A DNA stretch of 43,902 nt from Frankia sp. R82 (lineage in GTDB: Bacteria > Actinomycetota > Actinomycetes > Frankiales > Frankiaceae): the NCBI RefSeq assembly GCF_023716925.1, contig NZ_JAMQQG010000001.1, positions 83,885 to 127,786 on the forward strand. Direction: 5' to 3'. The notes under the pieces are model-generated. The model was not told the DNA's origin. It saw only the letters and a program-made list of their open reading frames with translations, and did not search any database. Every line of letters starts with the position of its first letter. Position 1 is the first letter of the stretch. This document shows, piece after piece, positions 7,878 through 15,268 of this stretch. The translations under genes and the position numbers were made by a program.

Positions 7878-8786
7878 TCAGCTGCTCGTCGCCCCGCCGC
7901 CGGCGGCCTTGCTGGCGCGCTGGGCGGCCTCGGCGACCTGGCGGCCAAGCGCGTGCATCTCGCGGCTGGTGAGGTCGTAGTTCGGGCCGAGCAGCATCAG
8001 GGCGGCGACGACCCGGCCGGCGACGTCGAGCACGGGCGCGGAGACCTGGGTCATCCGCACGCTCACCCCGTCGTTCAGCTCGGGGACCAGGACCAGGTAC
8101 TCGGTGTGCTGCATCAGGTCGACGAGTTCCTCCTGCTGGCGGCGAGCGGCCCCCATGTCGGGCGCGGACTCCATCAGCGAGAAGGCGGTCGCGAAGTCGG
8201 GGATGTCGCCGCGGGCCACCGTGATGCTGTAGCCACGGGCCCGGATGGCCTGCAGGGCCTGTTCCCAGGCCCGCGTCTGGCCGCTCGTCACGGCGTCGTC
8301 GGCCCGGGCGAGCCAGGCGGCGGAGTCGGCCTCACTCCAGGCGACCAGCACCGCGCCGAACGGCGGCACCAACGGCATCGACTGGCCGGGCCGGGGCCGC
8401 ATACCCAGCGGCGGCCCCCAGTCGGACACCGACATCACCCGGGTCTGCGTCCCGGCCCGGGCCGACACGGCCACGCAGGCGCCGAGCTTCTGGGCCAGCT
8501 CCTCCGCCTCCCGGCTCGCGGCGCTCAGCGTCGGGTTGCCCACCCGGGTCACATCACCCAACGCAATGCAGAACGCACCCAGTTCGTAGCGCAGCCCCGG
8601 CTCGCGGCGGACCACAAGGCCGTGCTCGGCCAGCGCCTGCAGAATGGAATCGCAGGTGGCCCGGGGGATGTCCACGGCCCTGGCCAGCTCCGAGACCGAA
8701 TAGGACTCGGAGGGGTGCCGTGCCATGAGCCACAGCAGCTGACCGGCCCGCAGGACGGCCGGGGACGGGTTGATCGGCATGTTCAT
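7878..8786 (-). CDS. IclR-family transcriptional regulator
   Basis: A 302-aa protein. The N-terminal winged HTH (YSVSELARAVDIPRATCDSI, about 28-47) is followed by the IclR effector-binding domain, with GDVTRVGNPTLSAASREAEELA in its usual place. IclR proteins often control aromatic or lipid catabolic genes through small-molecule ligands. Two starts are possible (8786 or ATG 8780); neither has a strong ribosome site. Immediately upstream is a 36-bp inverted-repeat site (8819-8854) that recurs at 11891-11926, suggesting autoregulation plus control of the promoter region between the phosphotransferase and the CoA-transferase. Confidence 0.9.
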   Translation of the reverse strand: MNMPINPSPAVLRAGQLLWLMARHPSESYSVSELARAVDIPRATCDSILQALAEHGLVVRREPGLRYELGAFCIALGDVTRVGNPTLSAASREAEELAQKLGACVAVSARAGTQTRVMSVSDWGPPLGMRPRPGQSMPLVPPFGAVLVAWSEADSAAWLARADDAVTSGQTRAWEQALQAIRARGYSITVARGDIPDFATAFSLMESAPDMGAARRQQEELVDLMQHTEYLVLVPELNDGVSVRMTQVSAPVLDVAGRVVAALMLLGPNYDLTSREMHALGRQVAEAAQRASKAAGGGATSS

Positions 8787-8818
8787 CCCCAGGGGATGGC
8801 GCGAAGCGTAACAAGCTT

Positions 8819-8854
8819 CGCTAGTATTTCAGACAGGTCGCCCATATACTAGCA
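8819..8854. promoter_or_regulatory. 36-bp inverted-repeat operator upstream of iclR
   Basis: GCTAGTAT (8820-8827) and ATACTAGC (8846-8853) form a perfect 8-bp dyad. Read as 10-bp arms, the site is CGCTAGTATT-N16-TATACTAGCA. The same arms with the same 16-bp spacer occur at 11891-11926. A second overlapping dyad, GCGAAGC-N7-GCTTCGC, lies at 8801-8821 just before the IclR start. CTAG is rare in high-GC actinobacteria, which makes chance recurrence unlikely. Confidence 0.6.
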
Positions 8855-8897
8855 GCCCGCCGATGGGTTGCCGTCGACCCGGCTCTCGACCAGGTGG

Positions 8898-10592
8898 TCA
8901 GGCCAGGCGGGTTGCGGCCTCGCGCCGAAGCGTGGCCTTGATGATTTTTCCGGTGGAGGTCCGGGGGAAGTCCGAGACGGCCTGGACGTACTCCGGTGTC
9001 TTCTGCCGGCCGAGGCCCCCCTTGATGAGACGCTCCCGCAGCGCCTCCGGCGTCGGCGCGGTCGCGTTCGCGGCCAGCCGCAGCACCGCGCAGGCCTTCT
9101 CGCCGAACCGCTCGTCGGGCACGGCCACGACCGCGACCTCGAGCACCTCCGGAACCACCTTGAGGATGAGCTCCTCGACCTCGGCCGCGCTGATGTTCTC
9201 GCCACCCCGGATGATGATGTCCTTCCTGCGATCCGTGATGGTCAGGCAGCCCCGGTCGTCCAGGACGCCGACGTCCTCGGTGCGGTACCAGCCCTCGTCG
9301 TCGAACACCGTCGCGTTGAGGCTGGCGTCGGTGTAGCCGAGGCACAGGTCGGGGCCGCGCGACCAGATCTCTCCCGGCACCCCGACCTCGACCGGCTGGC
9401 CCTCGTCGTCCAGCAGCCTGATCTCCACGCCGGCCAGCGGTCGGCCGTCGGTGTAGAGCCGGTCGTGCCGGTCGTCCTCGTGCCGGGTGCCGGTGATCGA
9501 CGGATGCTCGGTCGAGCCGTACATGCGGACCACCGACGTGCCGGCCGCGGTCGCCCGGTCGGCGAACGCCTCGGGCACCGCCGCGCCGCCCAGGCCCACG
9601 TAGGCGAGGTAGCGCATGTGCTCGGGGGTGAGGTCGGGATGGTCGAGCAGGCTGGCGAGGAAGTAGGTCGACCCGGCGCCGGTGGCCAGCCCATAGCGCA
9701 GCACGATCTCCAGCACCCGCTTCGGGTCCCAGACGTCGATCATGTTGACCTGGGAACCGCCCAGCACCGGCATCTGCAGGGCGCCCAGCATGCCCATGAA
9801 GTGGCCGACGGGTGTGCCGGTGAGGTGGTCCACGCCGCCGCCGGAGTTCATGGCCCGCAGCTGGTCCGCCTCGGCACAGATGGTGTTGTGCGAATGGATG
9901 ACGCCCTTGGGCTGCGAGGTCGTACCCGAGGTGTAGGCGATGACGGCCGGGGAGTCCGGGTCGGGCCGGGCGATCTCGGCCAGCGGTACGGACGCCTCGA
10001 GCTCGGCGAACCGCACCGCGCCGGCCGGCAGCGGCGCACCATCCCCGCCGACCACGGCCAGTACCCGCAGCGACGGCAGGTCCGTGACGGCCTCGGCGAG
10101 ATCGGCCAGGTAGTCGCGCCGGCCGAACCGCGCCGCCGAGACGAACGCGGTGACCCTGGTCCGGCGCAGGATGTACGCGACCTCCTTCGCCCCGTAGAAG
10201 TGCACGATCGGGACGACCGCGGCGCCGAGGAAGGAGGTCGCGTAGAACGCGACCGCGGCCTCGGCCCAGTTCGGCAGCTGGAAGGCGACCGCGTCTCCCG
10301 CTGCCACCCCGCGGGCCCGCAGGCCACCGGCCACCGCCAGGGCCCGCTCCCGCAGTTCGCCGAAGGTGCCCTCCCAGGGCCGTTCCTGGGAGTGGACCCG
10401 CAGAATCTGATCACCGTGTTCGCGCAGCGCGCTTTCGATCCGCACGCCCATCGGGACGTCGCCCCACAGGCCGTCCGCCCGGTATCGCTGCGCCAGGTGC
10501 GCCGGAACCGCACGCGTGACCCATTGCTGGTCCGACCCGGCAGGCTGGTCCGACCCGGGAGACTTGTCTGACACGACAGGCTTTTCTGACAC
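8898..10592 (-). CDS. Acyl-CoA ligase (AMP-forming, ANL superfamily)
   Basis: A 564-aa adenylate-forming ligase that activates a carboxylic acid with ATP and CoA. Motifs: the P-loop YTSGTTSQPKG (220-230), YGSTEHPSITGT, GWYRTEDVG, the hinge region DRRKDIIIRGGENIS, and the C-terminal catalytic Lys in TSTGKIIK. The open frame extends almost 100 codons upstream but that part is low-complexity; GTG 10592 is preceded by GAGGAA at 7 nt and is taken as the start. The first 22 residues are a repetitive SDK/SDQ tail. It lies upstream of iclR and downstream of the CHK-like phosphotransferase, all on the minus strand. Substrate unknown; a steroid, terpenoid or fatty acid fits the neighbours. Confidence 0.92.
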   Translation of the reverse strand: MSEKPVVSDKSPGSDQPAGSDQQWVTRAVPAHLAQRYRADGLWGDVPMGVRIESALREHGDQILRVHSQERPWEGTFGELRERALAVAGGLRARGVAAGDAVAFQLPNWAEAAVAFYATSFLGAAVVPIVHFYGAKEVAYILRRTRVTAFVSAARFGRRDYLADLAEAVTDLPSLRVLAVVGGDGAPLPAGAVRFAELEASVPLAEIARPDPDSPAVIAYTSGTTSQPKGVIHSHNTICAEADQLRAMNSGGGVDHLTGTPVGHFMGMLGALQMPVLGGSQVNMIDVWDPKRVLEIVLRYGLATGAGSTYFLASLLDHPDLTPEHMRYLAYVGLGGAAVPEAFADRATAAGTSVVRMYGSTEHPSITGTRHEDDRHDRLYTDGRPLAGVEIRLLDDEGQPVEVGVPGEIWSRGPDLCLGYTDASLNATVFDDEGWYRTEDVGVLDDRGCLTITDRRKDIIIRGGENISAAEVEELILKVVPEVLEVAVVAVPDERFGEKACAVLRLAANATAPTPEALRERLIKGGLGRQKTPEYVQAVSDFPRTSTGKIIKATLRREAATRLA

Positions 10593-10686
10593 GACGGCTT
10601 CCTCGTTGACGCAGTGTGCGGATGGGTGAGCACAGGTCGGAACAGACCACGGGCGGGGCCCGGCCGGGCCGAACCGATGGCGTCGG

Positions 10687-10756
10687 GTTCGGTGACCGGC
10701 GGGGTTCATGACCGGCGAAGGTTCAGTGGCCGGCGACAGTTCAGTGATCGGCGATG
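10687..10756. repeat. 17-18-bp imperfect tandem repeat, four copies
   Basis: Four units of the form GTTCRGTGRCCGGCGAYR (10687-10703, 10704-10720, 10721-10738, 10739-10756). The last unit runs through the stop codon of the minus-strand phosphotransferase gene, so the gene's C-terminus is built on this repeat. The array fills the gap to the ligase. Confidence 0.85.
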
Positions 10757-11808
10757 GTGAGAGCGTCGTGGTCCGCCGCGGCCGTGCCCAGGCGGCGCAG
10801 CAGTTCGGACCGGATCTTCGGCACCACGATCTGGGTGATCCCCCACAGGTAGAAGCCGTGCAGGATGCCGCCGCGCAGCGCACGCCACGCGTCGTCCTGG
10901 CCGGGCGGCTCGACCCCGCCGGCGCGCAGGTGGTCGAGGTAGTGGCGCAGCAGGTCCCGCTCGTGGATCCGGCGGTCCTCGACGGTCAGCGTCGAGGCGA
11001 TGTGGTAGCCGACGTCGAGGTACCAGGGGCCACGCTGGGTGAGCTGCCAGTCCAGCAGCGCCGGCCGGCCGTCCGCCTGGAGGTAGAGGTTGCCGACGTG
11101 CGCGTCACCGTGGATCACCGACCAGGGAGTGGCTCTGCTGCTGCGCTCGACCAGCGCCCGGTAGGCCGCGGCCAGCCGCTCGGCATCGCGGACCTCGGCG
11201 GGGACACCGGCGCCGATCTCGGTGTCGAAGTTGACCGTACGGATCACCTCCACGCCCCGGACGTCGGCGATGGCGTGCAGCCGCGGCGTCAGCCAGGGCA
11301 CGTCGGCAAGCTTCGGGCTCAGCCAGGTGGCGGCATGCAGCCGGGCAAGCTGGGCAAGGCTCTCGGCGACCTGCGCCGGGCCGTACTCGCTGGTGGGTTC
11401 GAGGAAACGGGCGCCCTGGGCGACGACGTCCTCGGTGATGATCACGTTGTCCTGGGTCTGCGGGTCGATGTCCGCGTACAGGCTGTTCAGGGTGCGCACA
11501 CCGGTTGCGGCGGCCAGATCCCGGTAGAAGTAGACCTCGAAGGCTCCGGTTGACCGGGCCCCGGCACCGGCCTCGGTGAAGTAGCCCTTGCCGCAGAGAT
11601 GGGCGGACAGGCCCTCGGGCAACCCGTCCTCGGCCTCGATCTCGAAGCGGGCGTTGGTGGAGACCCGGCTGACGATCGGCCCGGGCGTAACTCCGGTGAT
11701 CCGGACGCCCGGGAAGCGTTCGGCGAGGGCGAGGTTCAGCCACTCCGGCGACTGTAACCGCGCCAGATCGGTGGGAATCGGCACGGCACGGTCCTGGGAT
11801 AAAGCCAT
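10741..11808 (-). CDS. CHK/ecdysteroid-kinase-like phosphotransferase
   Basis: A 355-aa kinase-fold protein. Catalytic loop VIHGDAHVGNLYL and metal-binding LLDWQLTQRGPWYLDVGYHI match the CHK-like (choline/ecdysteroid kinase-like) branch of the APH superfamily rather than the ACAD10/11 branch at 4666-5787. ATG 11808 has GAGGTGG upstream; the frame extends 15 codons further without a site. In insects relatives phosphorylate steroid hydroxyls; in bacteria most members are uncharacterised but are frequent in actinobacterial lipid-catabolism loci. A role in phosphorylating a hydroxylated intermediate is inference. Its promoter region carries the 36-bp inverted repeat at 11891-11926. Confidence 0.85.
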   Translation of the reverse strand: MALSQDRAVPIPTDLARLQSPEWLNLALAERFPGVRITGVTPGPIVSRVSTNARFEIEAEDGLPEGLSAHLCGKGYFTEAGAGARSTGAFEVYFYRDLAAATGVRTLNSLYADIDPQTQDNVIITEDVVAQGARFLEPTSEYGPAQVAESLAQLARLHAATWLSPKLADVPWLTPRLHAIADVRGVEVIRTVNFDTEIGAGVPAEVRDAERLAAAYRALVERSSRATPWSVIHGDAHVGNLYLQADGRPALLDWQLTQRGPWYLDVGYHIASTLTVEDRRIHERDLLRHYLDHLRAGGVEPPGQDDAWRALRGGILHGFYLWGITQIVVPKIRSELLRRLGTAAADHDALTIADH

Positions 11809-11827
11809 ACGCCACCTCACATTGCCA

Positions 11828-11861
11828 GCATGACAACGGTGCCGGCATGACAACGGTGCCA
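11828..11861. repeat. 17-bp tandem duplication
   Basis: Two adjacent copies of GCATGACAACGGTGCCR (11828-11844, 11845-11861), just upstream of the phosphotransferase start; a degenerate third copy may follow near 11880. Unit length is the same as in the arrays at 2564 and 23769. Confidence 0.85.
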
Positions 11862-11890
11862 GCGCTACACCAGCGCCGACATGGCAACAG

Positions 11891-11926
11891 CGCTAGCATT
11901 ATAGCGATGTTGATGGAATGTTAGCG
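11891..11926. promoter_or_regulatory. 36-bp inverted-repeat operator, second copy
   Basis: CGCTAGCATT (11891-11900) and AATGTTAGCG (11917-11926) form a dyad with one mismatch and a 16-bp spacer, the same geometry and nearly the same arms as 8819-8854. It lies between the divergent phosphotransferase (minus) and CoA-transferase (plus). It is the best candidate for the binding site of the IclR or TetR regulator nearby. Confidence 0.6.
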
Positions 11927-12018
11927 TCTTTTTGGTGGCCCCGCCAGGGTTCGACGCGACCCGAGCCGCAGATCGACGACCACCCCCGCGCGTCGACACC
12001 CAAGCGCATCATGATCGA

Positions 12019-12200
12019 TAGCTAGATGGCTAGCAGATATTCAGAGAGATGTCAATCAGACACGCGCGGCAACGTGGCGATCGATCGGTGCCGCGGCTCA
12101 CATTATTGCGGCCGTTCCACTAGCATCGACAGCAGCTTGTTGCTACGATTTCCGCAAGCCTGTTGAAATACTAGCATCTATCGGCAAGCTGACAGCTAGT
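12019..12200. promoter_or_regulatory. CTAG-rich promoter region of the CoA-transferase operon
   Basis: This part of the gap contains GCTAG-N4-CTAGC (12021-12034), two direct copies of ACTAGCATC (12119-12127, 12170-12178) and GCTAGT (12195-12200) facing the second copy. These are half-sites of the operator at 11891-11926. The region is visibly AT-richer than its surroundings and ends 30 bp before GTG 12232, so it probably holds the promoter and regulator sites of the plus-strand operon. Confidence 0.45.
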
Positions 12201-12231
12201 TGATCTAACCGCCGCCAGAGGAGAGGTCACC

Positions 12232-13440
12232 GTGGACCAGGGTGCATTCGAGGGCTTACGCGTCGTCGAGCTGGCGCAATGGGTCTTCGTTCCCGTGGCC
12301 GGCGCGCTGTTGGCGGACTGGGGCGCGGACGTCATCCGGATCGAGCGCCCCGAGGGCGACCCGTACCGGGCCCTGGCGACGCAGGGCATCGGCACGGATG
12401 CCGGCGGGGTGAACATGTCGCTGGCGCTGGCCAACCGGGGCAAGCGCTCCGTCGCTCTCGATCTTCGCAACGAGCAGGGCCGCGCCATCCTCGAGCGGAT
12501 CCTCGAGACCGCCGACGTGTTCCTGACCAACGTCCGCCCCGGCGCGCTCGAGCGGCTCGGTCTGGATCCCGAAAGCCTCACCGCGCGTTTCCCCGGGCTG
12601 GTGTATGCCCGCGGTAACGGCTACGGCTCCCGCGGGCCCGATGCCGGCCTGCCCGGCTACGACTCCTCGGCGTTCTTCGCCCGGGGCGGCCTCGCCCACG
12701 TCCTGACCCCCGCCGACCGCGACCAGCCCATCGGCCAGCGCGGCGCGATGGGTGACCGCAACGGGGCGATGGCGCTGGCGTTCGGGATGGCCGCGGCACT
12801 GCTGCGCCGCGAGCGCACCGGTAAGGGTTCCGTCGTCGACGTCTCTCTGCTCGGCATGGCGATCTGGACGCTGTCCTCGGATGTGCTCTCGGCGCTCCAG
12901 GGTCAGCAGCCGCGGGCGCTGTCCAGCCGCGAGCAGATGCCCAATCCGCTGGTCAGCAGCTACCGCACCAGCGACGACCGGCACATCCAGCTGGTGTTCC
13001 TGCAGCCGGACCGATACTGGCCGGACTTCTGCCGCCTGATCGACCGGCCGGACCTGATCGAGGACCCACGCTTCGTCGACCTCGCCGCCCGCGCGAAAAA
13101 CCGCACGGAGTGCATCGCGGTGCTCGACGCGGAGTTCGCCAGGCGCACCTACGCCGAGTGGAAGGAGCTGCTCGCGGGGATCGACGCCCCGTGGGCGCCG
13201 GTCCAGGCCGTCGAGGAGCTGCTCACCGACCCGCAGGTACTCGCCAACGACTACCTCGGCGAGGTCGACGAGGACGGGCTGAAGTACACCCTGCCCGCCG
13301 TCCCCGTGCAGTTCGACAACCGGGCTCCCGAGCTGCACCGTGCGCCGGAGCACGGCGAGCACACCGAGTCGGTGCTGTTGGAGCTCGGCTACAGCTGGGC
13401 GGAGATCTCCGATCTCAAGGACGCGGGAGCGCTGCCGTGA
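12232..13440 (+). CDS. Family III CoA-transferase (CaiB/BaiF)
   Basis: A 402-aa family III CoA-transferase, which moves CoA between carboxylic acids. Typical features are VVELAQWVFVPVAGALLADWGAD-type N-terminus (written here only in part), ERPEGDPYR, LDLRNEQGR and RGNGYGSRGP followed by PGYD, whose Asp144 corresponds to the catalytic Asp of the family. GTG 12232 follows GAGGAGAGG. The stop overlaps the GTG of the next gene by 4 bp, so it is the first gene of a coupled set with the Zn-ribbon/OB-fold and Ltp2-like proteins. It may activate the substrate or recycle CoA from a product. Confidence 0.92.
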   Translation: MDQGAFEGLRVVELAQWVFVPVAGALLADWGADVIRIERPEGDPYRALATQGIGTDAGGVNMSLALANRGKRSVALDLRNEQGRAILERILETADVFLTNVRPGALERLGLDPESLTARFPGLVYARGNGYGSRGPDAGLPGYDSSAFFARGGLAHVLTPADRDQPIGQRGAMGDRNGAMALAFGMAAALLRRERTGKGSVVDVSLLGMAIWTLSSDVLSALQGQQPRALSSREQMPNPLVSSYRTSDDRHIQLVFLQPDRYWPDFCRLIDRPDLIEDPRFVDLAARAKNRTECIAVLDAEFARRTYAEWKELLAGIDAPWAPVQAVEELLTDPQVLANDYLGEVDEDGLKYTLPAVPVQFDNRAPELHRAPEHGEHTESVLLELGYSWAEISDLKDAGALP

Positions 13441-13943
13441 TCCCGGCGGGCACTGCGGGTGCGGCGGGCGTGCCGGTGCCCGCCGGTGCCGGCACCGGCA
13501 CGCCCGCCGCGGGCTCCCCGCGGCCGGTGCCGGTGCCGGACGAACAGTCCGCCCCGTTCTGGGCGGCGACGGCTCGCCATATGCTCACCGCCGCCCGCTG
13601 TGCCCGGTGCCGGTCACTCACGATCCCGCCGGACCAGGTGTGCCCGCACTGCGACGCCACCGATCCGGAGTTCGTGTTCGAGCCGGTCAGCGGCCGGGGC
13701 CGGATCCGGTCCTGGACGGTCGTCCGGCAGTCGTTCCTGCCGGGTTTCAACGCCGAACTGCCCTACCTGCTCGTCGACGTCGAACTGGACGAGCAGCAGG
13801 AGTTACGGATGATCGGGCGCTTACTCGACGGCCCGGACAGTCCCGTGCGGCTGGGCACGCCCGTCCGGGTGGCCTTCGAGGACGTCGCGGACGGCGTCTC
13901 GATCCCCGCCTTCGTCCTCGCCGACGGACAGGAGGACGCATGA
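13437..13943 (+). CDS. Zn-ribbon/OB-fold protein (DUF35 family)
   Basis: A 168-aa protein. It has a rubredoxin-like zinc ribbon with Cys55, Cys58, Cys69 and Cys72 (CARC and CPHC) followed by an OB-fold (RGRIRSWTVVRQSFLPGF, RMIGRL). DUF35 proteins bind acyl-CoA and partner with thiolase-like proteins; in cholesterol side-chain degradation they complete the Ltp2 aldolase. The next gene is exactly such a thiolase-like protein, with a 4-bp overlap. The start GTG 13437 overlaps the previous stop, but the first 32 residues are Ala/Gly/Pro-rich and encoded over a 20-bp perfect hairpin; GTG 13533 is an alternative start. Confidence 0.87.
   Translation: MIPAGTAGAAGVPVPAGAGTGTPAAGSPRPVPVPDEQSAPFWAATARHMLTAARCARCRSLTIPPDQVCPHCDATDPEFVFEPVSGRGRIRSWTVVRQSFLPGFNAELPYLLVDVELDEQQELRMIGRLLDGPDSPVRLGTPVRVAFEDVADGVSIPAFVLADGQEDA
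13461..13510. repeat. 20-bp perfect inverted repeat at the start of the DUF35 gene
   Basis: Arms 13461-13480 and 13491-13510 are perfectly complementary with a 10-nt loop. It lies in the region encoding the low-complexity N-terminus of the Zn-ribbon protein, 21 bp after the CoA-transferase stop. Such a stable stem so close to a coupled start could attenuate or tune translation of the downstream pair, or mark a true intergenic element if the gene starts at 13533. Confidence 0.85.
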
Positions 13944-15145
13944 GCGGCAGACTGACGTCCAGCAACAAGGTCGCCGTCGTCGGCTACGCGCACAGCGTCG
14001 TCCAACGGCACAACCCACGCCCGCTGGGGGCGCTGACCGTCGACATCGTCCGGGCGGCGATCGCCGACGCGGGGCTCGTCCCAGCGCAGGTTGACGGGAT
14101 CGTCGCCGCCACCCTGTTCCCGTCCGCCGGCTCGCACACCATCGAAGACGGTGTGCACACCGTGACCACCACCTGGCTTGCCGAACGCCTGGGTGCCTCG
14201 CCCCGCTATGTGGCCGGCTTCCAGGGCGTCGGGCAGGTGTCCGGCTCGGTGGCACTGGCGGTCAACGCGATCGTCAGCGGTGCCGCCGACCACGTGGTGC
14301 TCTACCGGTCGCTGCACAACCCCAGGGGCAGCTACCACGCCAGCGCGACGGACGCCTTCGGCGGCCCGGCGCAGTGGACCGCGCCGACCGGCTACTTCGG
14401 TCCGCTGGCGATGATCGCCCTGCCGTACAACGAGTACCTCCAGCGCTACGGCGCGACCCGCGAGGCGATGGCCGCGGTTCTGGTGGAGGCGCGCAAGAAC
14501 GGCGCGCGGATCCCCTGGTCCTACTGGTACGGCAAGCCGCTGACGGCCGAGCAGTACCTGGCCGCGCCCACCCTCACCGATCCGATCTGCCGCTACGACT
14601 GCGACATCCCGGTCGACGGGGTGGCGGCGTTCGTCCTGACCTCGGCGGACCGCGCGGTGGACGGGCCGAACCGGCCGGTGTACGTCTCCGGCTACGCCCA
14701 CGCCGTGCCGAAGACCAACAACCGGCTGCCGTTGCACTGGCCGCTCGACGACATCATGACCGCGGGCCTCGACACGGCGCGGCGGCTGTGGGAGAGCTCC
14801 GGGGTGAAACCGGGCGAGGTCGACCTGCCCCAGCTGTACGACGGGTTCTCACCGTTCGTCTGGTTCTGGCTCGAGTCACTCGGCCTGTGCCCGGTCGGCG
14901 AGGCGCACCGGTTCGTCCAGGACGGGCGGATCGACAGCGACCGACCCGACGGGCTGCCGGTGCTCTCCGGTGGCGGCGCGCTCGGCAACGGCCGGATGCA
15001 CGGCATCCCGCAAATGCTCGAGTGCTACCTGCAGCTGGCCGGTCGGGCCGGCGACCGCCAGCGGGCGACGGCGACGTTGGCCGTGGCCTGCCAGTCCTCG
15101 CCGCACTACGGCGGGGCGGTCGTCTACAGCGTCGATCCCTTCTGA
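13940..15145 (+). CDS. Ltp2-like thiolase-fold protein (putative retro-aldolase)
   Basis: A 401-aa thiolase-superfamily protein of the lipid-transfer/Ltp2 branch. At the position of the thiolase nucleophile the sequence is GVGQVSGS, with no Cys, so it is not a normal thiolase. LPQLYDGFSPF and GGGALGNGRMHG are the conserved C-terminal segments of the branch. Known relatives work with a DUF35 partner to cleave a 3-hydroxy acyl-CoA by retro-aldol chemistry. ATG 13940 is preceded by AGGAGG and overlaps the DUF35 stop (ATGA), matching an obligate complex. Products would be a ketone or aldehyde and a short acyl-CoA; an aldehyde dehydrogenase gene follows at 15269. Confidence 0.88.
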   Translation: MSGRLTSSNKVAVVGYAHSVVQRHNPRPLGALTVDIVRAAIADAGLVPAQVDGIVAATLFPSAGSHTIEDGVHTVTTTWLAERLGASPRYVAGFQGVGQVSGSVALAVNAIVSGAADHVVLYRSLHNPRGSYHASATDAFGGPAQWTAPTGYFGPLAMIALPYNEYLQRYGATREAMAAVLVEARKNGARIPWSYWYGKPLTAEQYLAAPTLTDPICRYDCDIPVDGVAAFVLTSADRAVDGPNRPVYVSGYAHAVPKTNNRLPLHWPLDDIMTAGLDTARRLWESSGVKPGEVDLPQLYDGFSPFVWFWLESLGLCPVGEAHRFVQDGRIDSDRPDGLPVLSGGGALGNGRMHGIPQMLECYLQLAGRAGDRQRATATLAVACQSSPHYGGAVVYSVDPF

Positions 15146-15268
15146 CCCGGCCGGCCGCACCGGTCGTACCAACCCGGCGGCGCCTGGCAGGTCGGTGGGT
15201 CAGCCGGTAGGCCCGGTTCACGGCGGGGACGCCGCAACCGTCATCCAGCGAAGGAAAGGGACAGGTCG

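Noticed and set aside
10884-12231. Riboswitch in the gap before the CoA-transferase
   Set aside because: The gap is rich in CTAG-type dyads that fit protein operators; I could find no known riboswitch core.
12256-13362. A 368-codon minus-strand frame opposite the CoA-transferase
   Set aside because: It is antisense to a gene with full family motifs and has no domain of its own.
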